Assembly: GCA_049609225.1 (NCBI GenBank)
Contig: JBMYYH010000011.1
Location: 1 to 47,463, forward strand
Direction of reading: 5' to 3'
DNA length: 47,463 nt
Source of the DNA: GCA-2746235 sp049609225
GTDB taxonomy: Bacteria > Planctomycetota > UBA1135
The notes below the pieces were generated by a model. That model was not told the DNA's origin. It ran no database searches and saw nothing but the letters and a program-made list of their open reading frames with translations. Position 1 is the stretch's first letter. Each line of letters begins with the position of its first letter. This document shows positions 17,551 to 25,334 of the stretch, in pieces. The position numbers and the translations under genes are program-made.

Positions 17551-19379
17551 GATTGCGCCACCTCCTCGTCTTCCTGCTGAGCTTGGCCTCTTGCAGCGTG
17601 GCGACGGAGACCCACCTTGTGGATCCGGTAATCCGTGAACCAGGTGTTGCCTTAGGGGAAATCCAGGACCTCGTATCCAGCGGCCATGCGGATCAGGCCC
17701 TGTCCATTTTGCAGCAGCAGAGTTGGAACTTGTCGCGGCAAGTGCCGATGGAACGCCTGCGGCAGGATTTGCGCGTTGCCCGCGGCCAACGGGTGGCGGT
17801 GCTGGAAGAACTGGATTCCTGGAAGCAGCAATGGCCGGATCATCCGGATCTGGCCTATCTCAGGACGCGCCTGATGGAGGACCCCATGGGCCGATACCAG
17901 GCCTTCGCGGAGCTTCTGCGCCTGTACCCGCAGCATCCATGGATTCGCCACGGCGCCATCGTCTCCGCGCAAAACGTCGGCGCGTGGAATCGCAGCGCGA
18001 CGTGGTTGGAAACCCAGGCGCGCAGCCTGAGCTTAGACGCACCCGGAGAAGCTTCCGAACAAGCGCAACGCTTGCGGCTTCTGCAGGCGCGTCAGTTGCG
18101 TCATGCCAAGGACTATCGCGGTGGCATGGTGCTGTTGCAGAAGGATGCCTTTCAACGACGAAACGTGCGAGCCCTGCAGGAGTTCCTCAACCTAGCCAGC
18201 CTTGCCGACGACAAGAAGAATCAGCGTCGGGCCGAGCAGGAGTTCCTGCTTCTCGCCGCAGCCGCCCAAGACCTTCCCGCGGCCGCCGCCATCGACTTGG
18301 CTTTCGAACGCCTGCTGGCGGAATGGCCTTGGTGTGGAGAAGAGGATCTTCCGGAAGTCCTGCAACGCTTCGATCATTATCTCGAGCGGGCCGGAGCCCC
18401 TTCCGGTTGGGCCGCACAACCCGTCTACAACCTGCTGGGAGTCGCCAAGTTGGTGCAGCCGGAATCGAGTTCCGGCAGCATCAGTCGGGCCTTCGCCGAT
18501 GCCGGCCGCGCCGTACTCGTCGGCAGTGCTTGGGGACGTGGCAACGAAATCCATCTACTGCGCGGCACCAACCACATCCGCTTCCTTTGGCCGGGACACT
18601 CCAAAGCGGTCGAAGTGATGGTGGTGGAGAGTGTGGTATCCAGCGCCGGACGCACCGCCCAGGGCGGTTCCGTCTTCCGTGGTTTCTACATGCTAAAAGA
18701 CAGTGTGGCACGGTCCGCCAAGCGTTTGCAGGCGCGCCTGGACAGCTATCTGCAAGAAGGCAAAATCTGCGTCTCTCCGCATAAACGGGATTGGGAAGAG
18801 AACCGCACCCTGGAATCCTTGGACCTCGGCTTGCGCTTGCGCGTGCGAACCCTGGGACAATCGCATTGGGATACGGAACAACTTGAGCTAGCCCATCTCG
18901 CCTTGCATGAATCCGGGCACTTCGGCGAGGTCCTGCATTGGATCGATTACGGTCTCCCTGTTGCAGGATTGGTGCCCCGCATGTTGGCCTCCAATCAAGC
19001 CTTTGGCGATCCCCTGATGTGGTTGGAGTATCGCGCCCAACTGCGTGCCATGACGGCCGAGGTCTGTGCCGATTGGGCCTTCGCGGAGATCCTCGAGCGT
19101 GGACAAGATCCCGGCGACCCTTATCACGCTCCCTATCGCCGCATTTTCCTCGACCTCGTGCACCTGGCGGAAGCAGAAGGTTGGCCAACCTTGGCCATGT
19201 GGCATGAGAAGGATGCTGCAGATCTTGCGCAACTGGCGCGCACCCTCTGCGCCAAGAAGGGTATCCAACCGTTGCCGCAGGAGGGGATCCAGACCCTACT
19301 TCAGGCTCTAATCGATGCCGATGTCCTCGATGCGCCGCCAGCTGACGGGGAAACCCCCGATCAAATCCACCAGCGCTAG
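17547..19379 (+). CDS. Predicted lipoprotein with HEXXH zinc-protease motif
   Basis: A 610-residue protein I do not recognise as a named family. The N-terminus is a lipoprotein signal: MRLRHLLVFLLSLASC, with Cys16 as the probable lipidated residue. Residues ~25-290 are Leu/Ala/Gln-rich and helical, suggestive of TPR-like repeats. Residues 454-458 read HESGH, matching HEXXH, with a Glu at 494 (MWLEYRAQL) that could be the third zinc ligand of a gluzincin-type site. The order helical repeats then protease domain suggests a periplasm-facing, membrane-anchored metallopeptidase or peptide-binding protein. It is coupled to ribD by an ATGA overlap, and its 3' end overlaps the convergent yraN gene by 72 bp. 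Protease activity is inference from the motif. Confidence 0.75.
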   Translation: MRLRHLLVFLLSLASCSVATETHLVDPVIREPGVALGEIQDLVSSGHADQALSILQQQSWNLSRQVPMERLRQDLRVARGQRVAVLEELDSWKQQWPDHPDLAYLRTRLMEDPMGRYQAFAELLRLYPQHPWIRHGAIVSAQNVGAWNRSATWLETQARSLSLDAPGEASEQAQRLRLLQARQLRHAKDYRGGMVLLQKDAFQRRNVRALQEFLNLASLADDKKNQRRAEQEFLLLAAAAQDLPAAAAIDLAFERLLAEWPWCGEEDLPEVLQRFDHYLERAGAPSGWAAQPVYNLLGVAKLVQPESSSGSISRAFADAGRAVLVGSAWGRGNEIHLLRGTNHIRFLWPGHSKAVEVMVVESVVSSAGRTAQGGSVFRGFYMLKDSVARSAKRLQARLDSYLQEGKICVSPHKRDWEENRTLESLDLGLRLRVRTLGQSHWDTEQLELAHLALHESGHFGEVLHWIDYGLPVAGLVPRMLASNQAFGDPLMWLEYRAQLRAMTAEVCADWAFAEILERGQDPGDPYHAPYRRIFLDLVHLAEAEGWPTLAMWHEKDAADLAQLARTLCAKKGIQPLPQEGIQTLLQALIDADVLDAPPADGETPDQIHQR

Positions 19380-19673
19380 ATCCAGGCGACAAGGCTCCTG
19401 CTGCCCAGCTTGCTGCCCGATCCAAAGCGCGGCACGCAATAACCGCAATCGCTGCTTCGCTCCGAGCTGATCCTCGCCGCTCAACCAGGCACCAGTTCCC
19501 CGAGCCTTCACTTCGACCAGGACATAAGCCCCTCTCGGTTCCCGCAGAACCAGGTCCACTTCCGCGTAGGGAGTGCGCAGGTTCTTCGCCAACAGTTCCC
19601 ACCCGGCACGACCGAGTTCTTCAGCCACATAGGCTTCAGCACAACGACCGGATTGTTGGCGCGAGGAGGGCAT
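19308..19673 (-). CDS. YraN/UPF0102 family nuclease-fold protein
   Basis: A 121-residue member of UPF0102 (YraN), a small protein with a restriction-endonuclease-like fold and no firmly established role. The family core is present: GRCAEAYVAEELGRAGWELLA at the N-terminus (only partly quoted: AEAYVAEELGR), then YAEVDLVLRE and YVLVEVKARG, which supply the Asp, Glu and Lys of a PD-(D/E)XK-like site. Length matches the family. Its 3' end overlaps the convergent lipoprotein gene by 72 bp. yajC lies 31 bp upstream on the same strand. Confidence 0.85.
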   Translation of the reverse strand: MPSSRQQSGRCAEAYVAEELGRAGWELLAKNLRTPYAEVDLVLREPRGAYVLVEVKARGTGAWLSGEDQLGAKQRLRLLRAALWIGQQAGQQEPCRLDLALVDLIGGFPVSWRRIEDIGID

Positions 19674-19704
19674 GAGGACGACGGCGCCGTCATGCCCTCG
19701 AAGA

Positions 19705-20178
19705 TCACTTCTTCTCAGGAACCGCGGCTTCCGCTTCAGCAGACGCGTTACGGCTCACAGCGACACGGTCAAATTTCAGCCGCACGCTGTCGGAGACCTT
19801 CAACGTGATGGTCTGCTCATCGATCGCAGCGATCACGCCATGCAGGCCGCCAGCGGTGACGACATCATCACCCTTCTTCAAGGCCGTCTGGAATTCCTTG
19901 CGCTTCTTCTGACGCTTGTTCTCCGGGCGGATCACGAAGAACCACATGAAACCGAACAACAACGCCAGCATCAGCCAGAATCCGGTGCCAGTGCCTTCCG
20001 GCTCTTCTTCAGCCGCGCCGCCGCCTAGCTGGGTTCCGGTGCTTGCCACTTCGGTAGTGGCTGTACCGGTACCAGCCGGAGGAGGACCGGTGGTATCACC
20101 AAAGTTGACGTTGGGGCGCTCGCCTTCCTGCACGAGGTGGTAAGGAAGGAGAAGAAACGGGGTGTCGTGTTGTTCCAT
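19705..20178 (-). CDS. yajC: Preprotein translocase accessory subunit YajC
   Basis: YajC is a small single-pass membrane protein associated with SecDF. The recognisable core is the membrane segment FWLMLALLFGFMWFFVIRP followed by a basic RQKKRKEFQ stretch and the cytoplasmic SH3-like domain with KGDDVVTAGGLHGVI. I place the start at the ATG at 20178, giving 157 residues; the frame extends further upstream but would overlap the promoter region. The ~60-residue Gly/Pro/Thr-rich segment before the membrane helix is longer than in most YajC proteins. The tail EAEAAVPEKK is acidic/Ala-rich. It is divergent from mnmA with 49 bp between starts. Confidence 0.88.
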   Translation of the reverse strand: MEQHDTPFLLLPYHLVQEGERPNVNFGDTTGPPPAGTGTATTEVASTGTQLGGGAAEEEPEGTGTGFWLMLALLFGFMWFFVIRPENKRQKKRKEFQTALKKGDDVVTAGGLHGVIAAIDEQTITLKVSDSVRLKFDRVAVSRNASAEAEAAVPEKK

Positions 20179-20207
20179 GTCAGGGGCCGGGGCCGTTCGG
20201 ACCGGGT

Positions 20208-20213
20208 ATTCTA
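20208..20213 (-). promoter_or_regulatory. Putative -10 element (TAGAAT) for yajC
   Basis: On the minus strand TAGAAT reads from 20213 to 20208, about 30 bases before the yajC ATG, in the 49-bp divergent gap shared with mnmA. On the plus strand the same place reads TATTCT (20207-20212), a possible weak -10 for mnmA. No convincing -35 box was found for either. Confidence 0.4.
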
Positions 20214-20227
20214 CAGCTTCCAAGAGC

Positions 20228-21331
20228 ATGGCTACCCCTCGCGTACTCGTCGCACTCTCCGGTGGAGTGGATTCCAGCGTTTCGGCCCTTCTGCTGCAGC
20301 AGCAGGGTTACGACGTCATCGGTGTATTCCTCCGCAATGGCGTCGATAAGCCGGTCGACGCACCGCCCGCCAAGCAAGGCTGCTGTTCCGTCGAGGATTC
20401 CCGTGATGCCGCCTTGGTCGCCGACAAATTAGGCATTCCCTATCACGCCGTGGATATGGAACAGGAGTTCGCCGGCATCATGGACTACTTCGCCGAGGAA
20501 TATCTGCGCGGTCATACTCCCAATCCATGCATCCGCTGCAACCGCGACATCAAGTTCGGCGCGCTATGGAATCTTGCCGATGCGCTCGGCGCCGAGTTCC
20601 TCGCGACCGGACATTACGCTCGCATCGAACATCATGAAGAAGGCCCGCGCCTGCTTCGTGGTCTGGATCCGCGCAAGGACCAATCCTATGTGCTCTTTCC
20701 TATGCAGGAAGAACGCTTGGCGCGCACTCTTCTTCCCGTCGGCGAACTGCAGAAATCCACCACGCGCAAACTCGCGCAAGATGCACAACTGCCGGTCTTC
20801 GGCAAACCGGATAGCGTCGAGATCTGTTTCGTGCCGAGTGGGGATTACCGTGACCTGTTGCGCGAACGCGGTGGTCTCGGGATTCCAGGGCGCATCCTCG
20901 ACACCTCTGGCAAGGTACTCGCCGAACATGATGGCCATGCCGGTTTCACGCGTGGGCAGCGTCGGGGGTTGGGCTTTGCCGCGACCGAAGCGATGTATGT
21001 GCTCGACATCGATCCGCAAAGTGGCGATGTGCTCGTTGGCCCGCGCAGCATGACCGGTTGCACCGATGCGGAAGTCGAAGAGTTCCACACCTTCGGTATC
21101 CAACTCGCCGAAGGTGAGACCTGGTCGGATGTGAAAGTCCAGTTCCGCAGCACCCCTGGCGGTGTTCCGGCCGACGTCACCCGCCTTGCCCATGACCGCC
21201 TCGAGGTGCGTTTCCATGACCCGGCTGCTAGTGTGAATCCTGGCCAAGGTCTTGCCGTCTACCGTGAGGATCGTCTTCTCGGCGGGGGATGGGTCGCCGC
21301 GACCCACCTGAGCCCAGGCCTGTCCGTCTGA
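20228..21331 (+). CDS. mnmA: tRNA-specific 2-thiouridylase MnmA
   Basis: MnmA thiolates U34 of tRNA-Lys, -Glu and -Gln. I choose the ATG at 20228 because the conserved PP-loop starts at once (ALSGGVDSSVSALLL). The protein is 367 residues, the family norm. The tRNA and sulfur chemistry Cys residues are present in TPNPCIRCNRDIKFGAL and VEICFVPSGDY; this second motif usually reads GICFIG, so it is slightly atypical. The MnmC2-like gene at 30234 could act on the same wobble uridine. Confidence 0.94.
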   Translation: MATPRVLVALSGGVDSSVSALLLQQQGYDVIGVFLRNGVDKPVDAPPAKQGCCSVEDSRDAALVADKLGIPYHAVDMEQEFAGIMDYFAEEYLRGHTPNPCIRCNRDIKFGALWNLADALGAEFLATGHYARIEHHEEGPRLLRGLDPRKDQSYVLFPMQEERLARTLLPVGELQKSTTRKLAQDAQLPVFGKPDSVEICFVPSGDYRDLLRERGGLGIPGRILDTSGKVLAEHDGHAGFTRGQRRGLGFAATEAMYVLDIDPQSGDVLVGPRSMTGCTDAEVEEFHTFGIQLAEGETWSDVKVQFRSTPGGVPADVTRLAHDRLEVRFHDPAASVNPGQGLAVYREDRLLGGGWVAATHLSPGLSV

Positions 21332-21344
21332 CGCCAACCCTGAT

Positions 21345-23255
21345 TTGAAGTTCGCTCGTCTGCTCGCCGTACTCGCCCTTTCCTGTTGGGTGGCCGCGGT
21401 GTGGCCGCGCGCCCTGATGGGCGGCGACACTTGGGTCCTCCTGGATCGCAGCGCAAGTATGGGTGCCGAGCCTCCCTTGGAGGATTGGCTAGCTGCCAAC
21501 GAGCTCGATCTTGCCACTTGGAGGAAAGCGGTGCGCAAGCAACGCGTGCTGTCCTTTCCACATCCGGATGGATTCCCCACTTCCGATCTGGCGGAAGCTC
21601 TGCGCCAGATGCGTCCGAAGTTGAGTGCTGGGGATCATCTGATCCTGCGCACCGACGGCCGCGCACTGACAGCCTTGCCCGATTCCAGCGCATGGGAGGG
21701 CATTCGCATCACCGCCATCCCGCCGGCGCCTCAACCACGTTTCCATCAGGTCATCGCACCGACGGCTTGGCCACAGCAGGCGCCCGGCATGTGGATCCGT
21801 ATCCGCCTGCAGGATGCCGATCTTCCTCATGGAAATCTGGAAGTCCAGGATGCTAGTCATCAAGTGCAAGGCCTCGCATTGCAGAACCAAGGCGATGGTT
21901 GGCTGGCTTTGCAGTTGCGTTGTGAACAAACGCCTACCGAAACCATTCCCTTACGTCTGCGTTGGACGGAAGAGGCCGGGCAGGCCACTTATGCCTTGAA
22001 CCTCGCACCACCATCCGGAGGCAGTTTGCAGTGGGTTTCGGAACAGACGTCGGCCAGGGAAATGCAGCAAGCCTTGGAGCAAGGTGCCATCCTCGTCTTG
22101 GCGGATACTGGGGTGCAACGCTTTCAAGACCTGCCGTCAGAGCTGGCGGTATTCCGTGCGCAGGAAGTGGAAGAAGAACGTCCCTTATGGGTATTGCTCG
22201 ACGTCTCCGGCAGCATGGAAGGCGTCGCTTTGGAGGATGCCAAACAAGCTCTGCGGTCCCTGATCCAAGGTTGGCCGCAGGGTCCGATTCAAGTGGTTCC
22301 TTTTCAACAAGGGATTCTTCCGACCCGCACCTTGCGTCGGCCTGAAGACCTGCAACTGTTGGAGGACTTGGTTGCCTTCGGCCCGACCGACCTCGCAGCT
22401 TCCCTCCAGGCCTTGGCTCCCAAACTCGCGGGGCCTCAAGCCTTACTGATCCTGTCCGATGGCGCGGCCGAACAAGCGGATCTGGATTGGTCGCAACTGC
22501 TCCAACAACACCTGCCACAAACACGCGTGTTCTGCCTTCCCACCGGCCCTAAAGCCGAATGGGATTTCCTGCGCGGCCTCGGGGAAGTCTTGGAGCAGGG
22601 GAGTGTGCAACAGCGCCTGGATCAAGTCCTGCAACGTCTGCAGGAGGCACCCACGTCTCCCGTTTTCCCCAACCCAGCCAGCCACTTTCCACTGCCCGAT
22701 CGCTGGAACCCTCAAAGTGCGCATCCCGCCTGGGAACTTGCCCCTGGCGCAGAACTCCTACTCCAGGATGCTCAAGACCGCGCCTATCTGGGCGTCCGAC
22801 GTGTGGGCCCGGGGCTCCTCATTGGCGTTGCCGACTCTCCACACCAAGCCTTGGAAGCCCTTCTTGCAGGCCTCGAACAGGCGTTCCGCTCGCCTTCCCG
22901 AGATGGCTGGGTCGGACGTCGCTTCTTCGTCTCCACCGCGCAACAACCACCCGTCATCCGTCAAGAGGGGCAGTTATTAGAGCTTCGGATGCACGATGTA
23001 GGCCCTCCTGTGCGCTGGGAAGCCCTGGAGCCATCTCCCTTAGCAGCCGTTCAGGTGGAAATGCCCCAAGGGCAGCAATGGCAAGCTGGTGCGCTCACCG
23101 CTGCGGAGTGGGGGACTTCCCCGAAACCTTGGGATGCTTGGCTGGAAATCTTGCGAAACGGGCTTACCGGCTCCGTGTTCCGTCCTAGACTCCTTTGGGC
23201 CGGCGTCATTCTGCTGACAGCGGCCTTTGTCCTGCGTACACTTCCATCTAGATGA
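21345..23255 (+). CDS. Membrane protein with two VWA domains, each with a MIDAS-type motif
   Basis: A 636-residue protein starting at TTG 21345. It has an N-terminal hydrophobic segment (about residues 3-22) and a C-terminal one (LWAGVILLTAAFVL), so most of it should lie outside the cytoplasm. A first VWA-like domain begins right after the N-terminal segment with WVLLDRSASMG (DxSxS). A second begins near residue 280 with WVLLDVSGSMEG and has the matching Thr in FGPTDLAASL and Asp in LILSDGAAEQ. VWA/MIDAS domains bind a divalent metal and mediate protein contacts; the layout recalls BatA/BatB and the BatA-like N-terminal VWA proteins of Bacteroidota and Planctomycetota. It overlaps the next gene by ATGA. 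Specific function unknown. Confidence 0.8.
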   Translation: MKFARLLAVLALSCWVAAVWPRALMGGDTWVLLDRSASMGAEPPLEDWLAANELDLATWRKAVRKQRVLSFPHPDGFPTSDLAEALRQMRPKLSAGDHLILRTDGRALTALPDSSAWEGIRITAIPPAPQPRFHQVIAPTAWPQQAPGMWIRIRLQDADLPHGNLEVQDASHQVQGLALQNQGDGWLALQLRCEQTPTETIPLRLRWTEEAGQATYALNLAPPSGGSLQWVSEQTSAREMQQALEQGAILVLADTGVQRFQDLPSELAVFRAQEVEEERPLWVLLDVSGSMEGVALEDAKQALRSLIQGWPQGPIQVVPFQQGILPTRTLRRPEDLQLLEDLVAFGPTDLAASLQALAPKLAGPQALLILSDGAAEQADLDWSQLLQQHLPQTRVFCLPTGPKAEWDFLRGLGEVLEQGSVQQRLDQVLQRLQEAPTSPVFPNPASHFPLPDRWNPQSAHPAWELAPGAELLLQDAQDRAYLGVRRVGPGLLIGVADSPHQALEALLAGLEQAFRSPSRDGWVGRRFFVSTAQQPPVIRQEGQLLELRMHDVGPPVRWEALEPSPLAAVQVEMPQGQQWQAGALTAAEWGTSPKPWDAWLEILRNGLTGSVFRPRLLWAGVILLTAAFVLRTLPSR

Positions 23256-24268
23256 CCGATCTCTTCTTCTGCAACCTTTGTGACCAATCCGTTCCCGTCG
23301 CCAAGCTCGAAGCCGGCGATGCTGTCCGCCATGGTGGTCGTGTCATCTGCCCGACTTGCTGCGATGCGATGTCGATGGCCATGAAGATGGAAGGTGGAAA
23401 GGCCAAAGGAAGCAGCATGATCCTGCCCTTGTTGCTTGCGCTCATCGCCAGCGCCGGGGTGGTCTTTGTCTATCTGCAAATGGACAAGGTGCGCACCGAG
23501 ATGACGGTCCAGGTCAACGATGCCAAGATCGATCTGCATCGTTCGCTTTCCTCTTCCAGTGATTCCCAAAGTGAAGGACTCGCCGGATTGGAAGCTGAGG
23601 TGCTCCAGATCCAGGAATCGGTCGCCGCAGGCTTCGACCAAGGTAGTCAGGAAACCGCAGCCGTCGCCAGTAGCGTGCGCGAACTTGGCGGCCAAATGGA
23701 ACGCTTGGAAGGCCTCGCCGATGGCCAAGCCACCTTGCAGCAGACCATTCGCACTTTGCAGGCACAACTGCAGGTGCATGAAGATGGCATCCGCGAGACC
23801 CGCACTGGCCAACAATTCCTGCGCGATGGCATGGCCGATCTCGAACGCAAGATCGTCGTCGCTACCGCCGCACCGCCTAAGGAGCAGGGCGGCTTCAGCT
23901 CGGAAGTGCAAGGTCTGGTCGACAAGCTCAAGGATGATGATCCTTTGCAGCGCGTTTCCGCCATCGAGAAGTTGAGCAAGTTCGAGGATCCAGCCCTGAT
24001 TCCTTTCGTGGAGGGATTGCTGGAGGACAGCTACGAGATGAACCGCTTCTATGCCGCCAACACCCTTGGCAACTGGGAAGCGATGGCCTCGGTACCGGCC
24101 CTGATCGCTATCCTGAACGACGACTTCGCCTTCGTGCGGAAAGAGGCCAATGCCGCCTTGGTCAAGATCACCAAGGAAGACATGGGCTACGACTCCAAGG
24201 CGGGGGACAAGGAGCGCGAGAAGGCCATTGAGCAGTGGGCCGATTGGTGGAAGGCCAACGGCAGCTAA
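23252..24268 (+). CDS. Zinc-ribbon, membrane-anchored coiled-coil protein with HEAT repeats
   Basis: The 338 residues read as four modules. Residues 1-40 are a zinc ribbon (C7-x2-C10 and C33-x2-C36, with an extra Cys at 37). Residues ~56-75 are a membrane segment (MILPLLLALIASAGVVFVYL). Residues ~78-215 are a Gln/Glu-rich, leucine-spaced coiled coil. Residues ~225-310 hold HEAT-type repeats (DPLQRVSAIEKL, YEMNRFYAANTLGNW, FVRKEANAALVKI). The N-terminal zinc ribbon should be cytoplasmic and the HEAT part outside. It is translationally coupled to the VWA gene, implying a joint role. Not a family I can name. Confidence 0.78.
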   Translation: MTDLFFCNLCDQSVPVAKLEAGDAVRHGGRVICPTCCDAMSMAMKMEGGKAKGSSMILPLLLALIASAGVVFVYLQMDKVRTEMTVQVNDAKIDLHRSLSSSSDSQSEGLAGLEAEVLQIQESVAAGFDQGSQETAAVASSVRELGGQMERLEGLADGQATLQQTIRTLQAQLQVHEDGIRETRTGQQFLRDGMADLERKIVVATAAPPKEQGGFSSEVQGLVDKLKDDDPLQRVSAIEKLSKFEDPALIPFVEGLLEDSYEMNRFYAANTLGNWEAMASVPALIAILNDDFAFVRKEANAALVKITKEDMGYDSKAGDKEREKAIEQWADWWKANGS

Positions 24269-24300
24269 AGCTCCCGAAGACTTCACTCTTTTCCTTGCTG

Positions 24301-24320
24301 GGAGGCGCGAAACCGCCTCC
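24301..24320 (+). terminator. Hairpin downstream of the HEAT-repeat gene, possible terminator
   Basis: GGAGGCG and CGCCTCC form a perfect 7-bp stem around a 6-base loop. It lies 32 bp after the stop of the HEAT gene and before the mdh promoter-like hexamer. There is no T-run after the stem, so intrinsic termination is uncertain. Confidence 0.4.
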
Positions 24321-24327
24321 GCAACGC

Positions 24328-24333
24328 TAGAAT
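24328..24333 (+). promoter_or_regulatory. Putative -10 element (TAGAAT) for mdh
   Basis: TAGAAT lies 55 bases before the mdh ATG, in the 120-bp gap after the HEAT gene and right after the hairpin at 24301-24320. No clear -35 at standard spacing. Confidence 0.45.
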
Positions 24334-24388
24334 TCCGCCCCATTAAGCGGTCCATTTCCCCTATGGATTGCCCTACCAAGGAATACCC

Positions 24389-25330
24389 ATGAAAGTCACC
24401 GTTGTCGGAGCCGGATTCGTCGGCATGACCTGCGCTCAGCGACTCGCCGAACAGGAAGTCGCCGAGGAAATCGTCCTCATTGATGTTATCGATGGTCGCC
24501 CACAGGGCATCGCCCTGGACATCAATCAAGCTGCCGCGGTCGAGGGTTATCAAGCCCTGGTCACCGGCACCAACGATCCGAAGGATACCTACGGATCCGA
24601 CCTGTTCATCATGACGGCAGGCCTGCCCCGCAAGCCTGGGATGGACCGTTCCGACCTGCTCGAGGTCAACGGCGGCATCGTCAACGCGGTTGCGGATTAC
24701 ATCAAGGCAGGTTCGCCGGATGCCCGCGTCATCGTGGTCTCCAACCCGCTCGACACCATGGTCTACCTGATGTCGGCTTCCCTCGGTTTCCCGAAGAACC
24801 AGGTCGTCGGCATGGCTGGCGTGCTGGATAGCGCCCGCATGGCCTTCTTCATCTCCGAGGCGAACGGTGGGGGCATCAAGGACACCCGCTGCATGGTCCT
24901 CGGTGGCCACGGCGATTCGATGGTCCCAGTGCCGCAATTCTCGACCGTCGATGGCGTGTCGATCACCGCACTACTGCCAGATGCCGAAATCGACGCGATC
25001 AACACCCGCACCCAGCATGGTGGCGCCGAGATTGTCAACCTACTGAAGACGGGTTCGGCTTTCTACGCTCCTTCGGCTGCTGCGGTTGCCATGGCCAAGG
25101 CCATCCTCCGCGATGAGCGCCGTCTGCTGCCTTGCGCTGCTTACCTCGATGGTCAGTATGGCCTCACCGATATCTACGTCGGTGTGCCTTGCGTGCTCGG
25201 CAAGAACGGTGTGGAGCGCATCGTCGAGATCGACATGGACGACGCCGGCCTCGCCAAGCTTCACGCTTCGGCCGACGCCATCCGCGCCGACCTCGAGACC
25301 CTCTCCGAGCTGAAGCTGCTCAACGCCTAA
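24389..25330 (+). CDS. mdh: Malate dehydrogenase
   Basis: Mdh interconverts malate and oxaloacetate with NAD. The ATG at 24389 puts the Rossmann motif VVGAGFVGMTCA at the N-terminus and gives 313 residues, the size of the LDH-like MDH class (type 3). Substrate and catalytic residues are visible: Arg pair in GLPRKPGMDRSDLL, VVSNPLDTMVYL, and the catalytic His in LGGHGDSMVP. Arg in the substrate-loop region (PRKPGM) favours malate over lactate. It is followed 4 bp later by pyk, so the two are probably one transcript. Confidence 0.95.
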   Translation: MKVTVVGAGFVGMTCAQRLAEQEVAEEIVLIDVIDGRPQGIALDINQAAAVEGYQALVTGTNDPKDTYGSDLFIMTAGLPRKPGMDRSDLLEVNGGIVNAVADYIKAGSPDARVIVVSNPLDTMVYLMSASLGFPKNQVVGMAGVLDSARMAFFISEANGGGIKDTRCMVLGGHGDSMVPVPQFSTVDGVSITALLPDAEIDAINTRTQHGGAEIVNLLKTGSAFYAPSAAAVAMAKAILRDERRLLPCAAYLDGQYGLTDIYVGVPCVLGKNGVERIVEIDMDDAGLAKLHASADAIRADLETLSELKLLNA

Positions 25331-25334
25331 GTAC

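Noticed and set aside
23051..24937. 628-codon open frame on the minus strand
   Set aside because: It runs antisense across three well-supported genes and crosses their junctions; no domain is recognisable.
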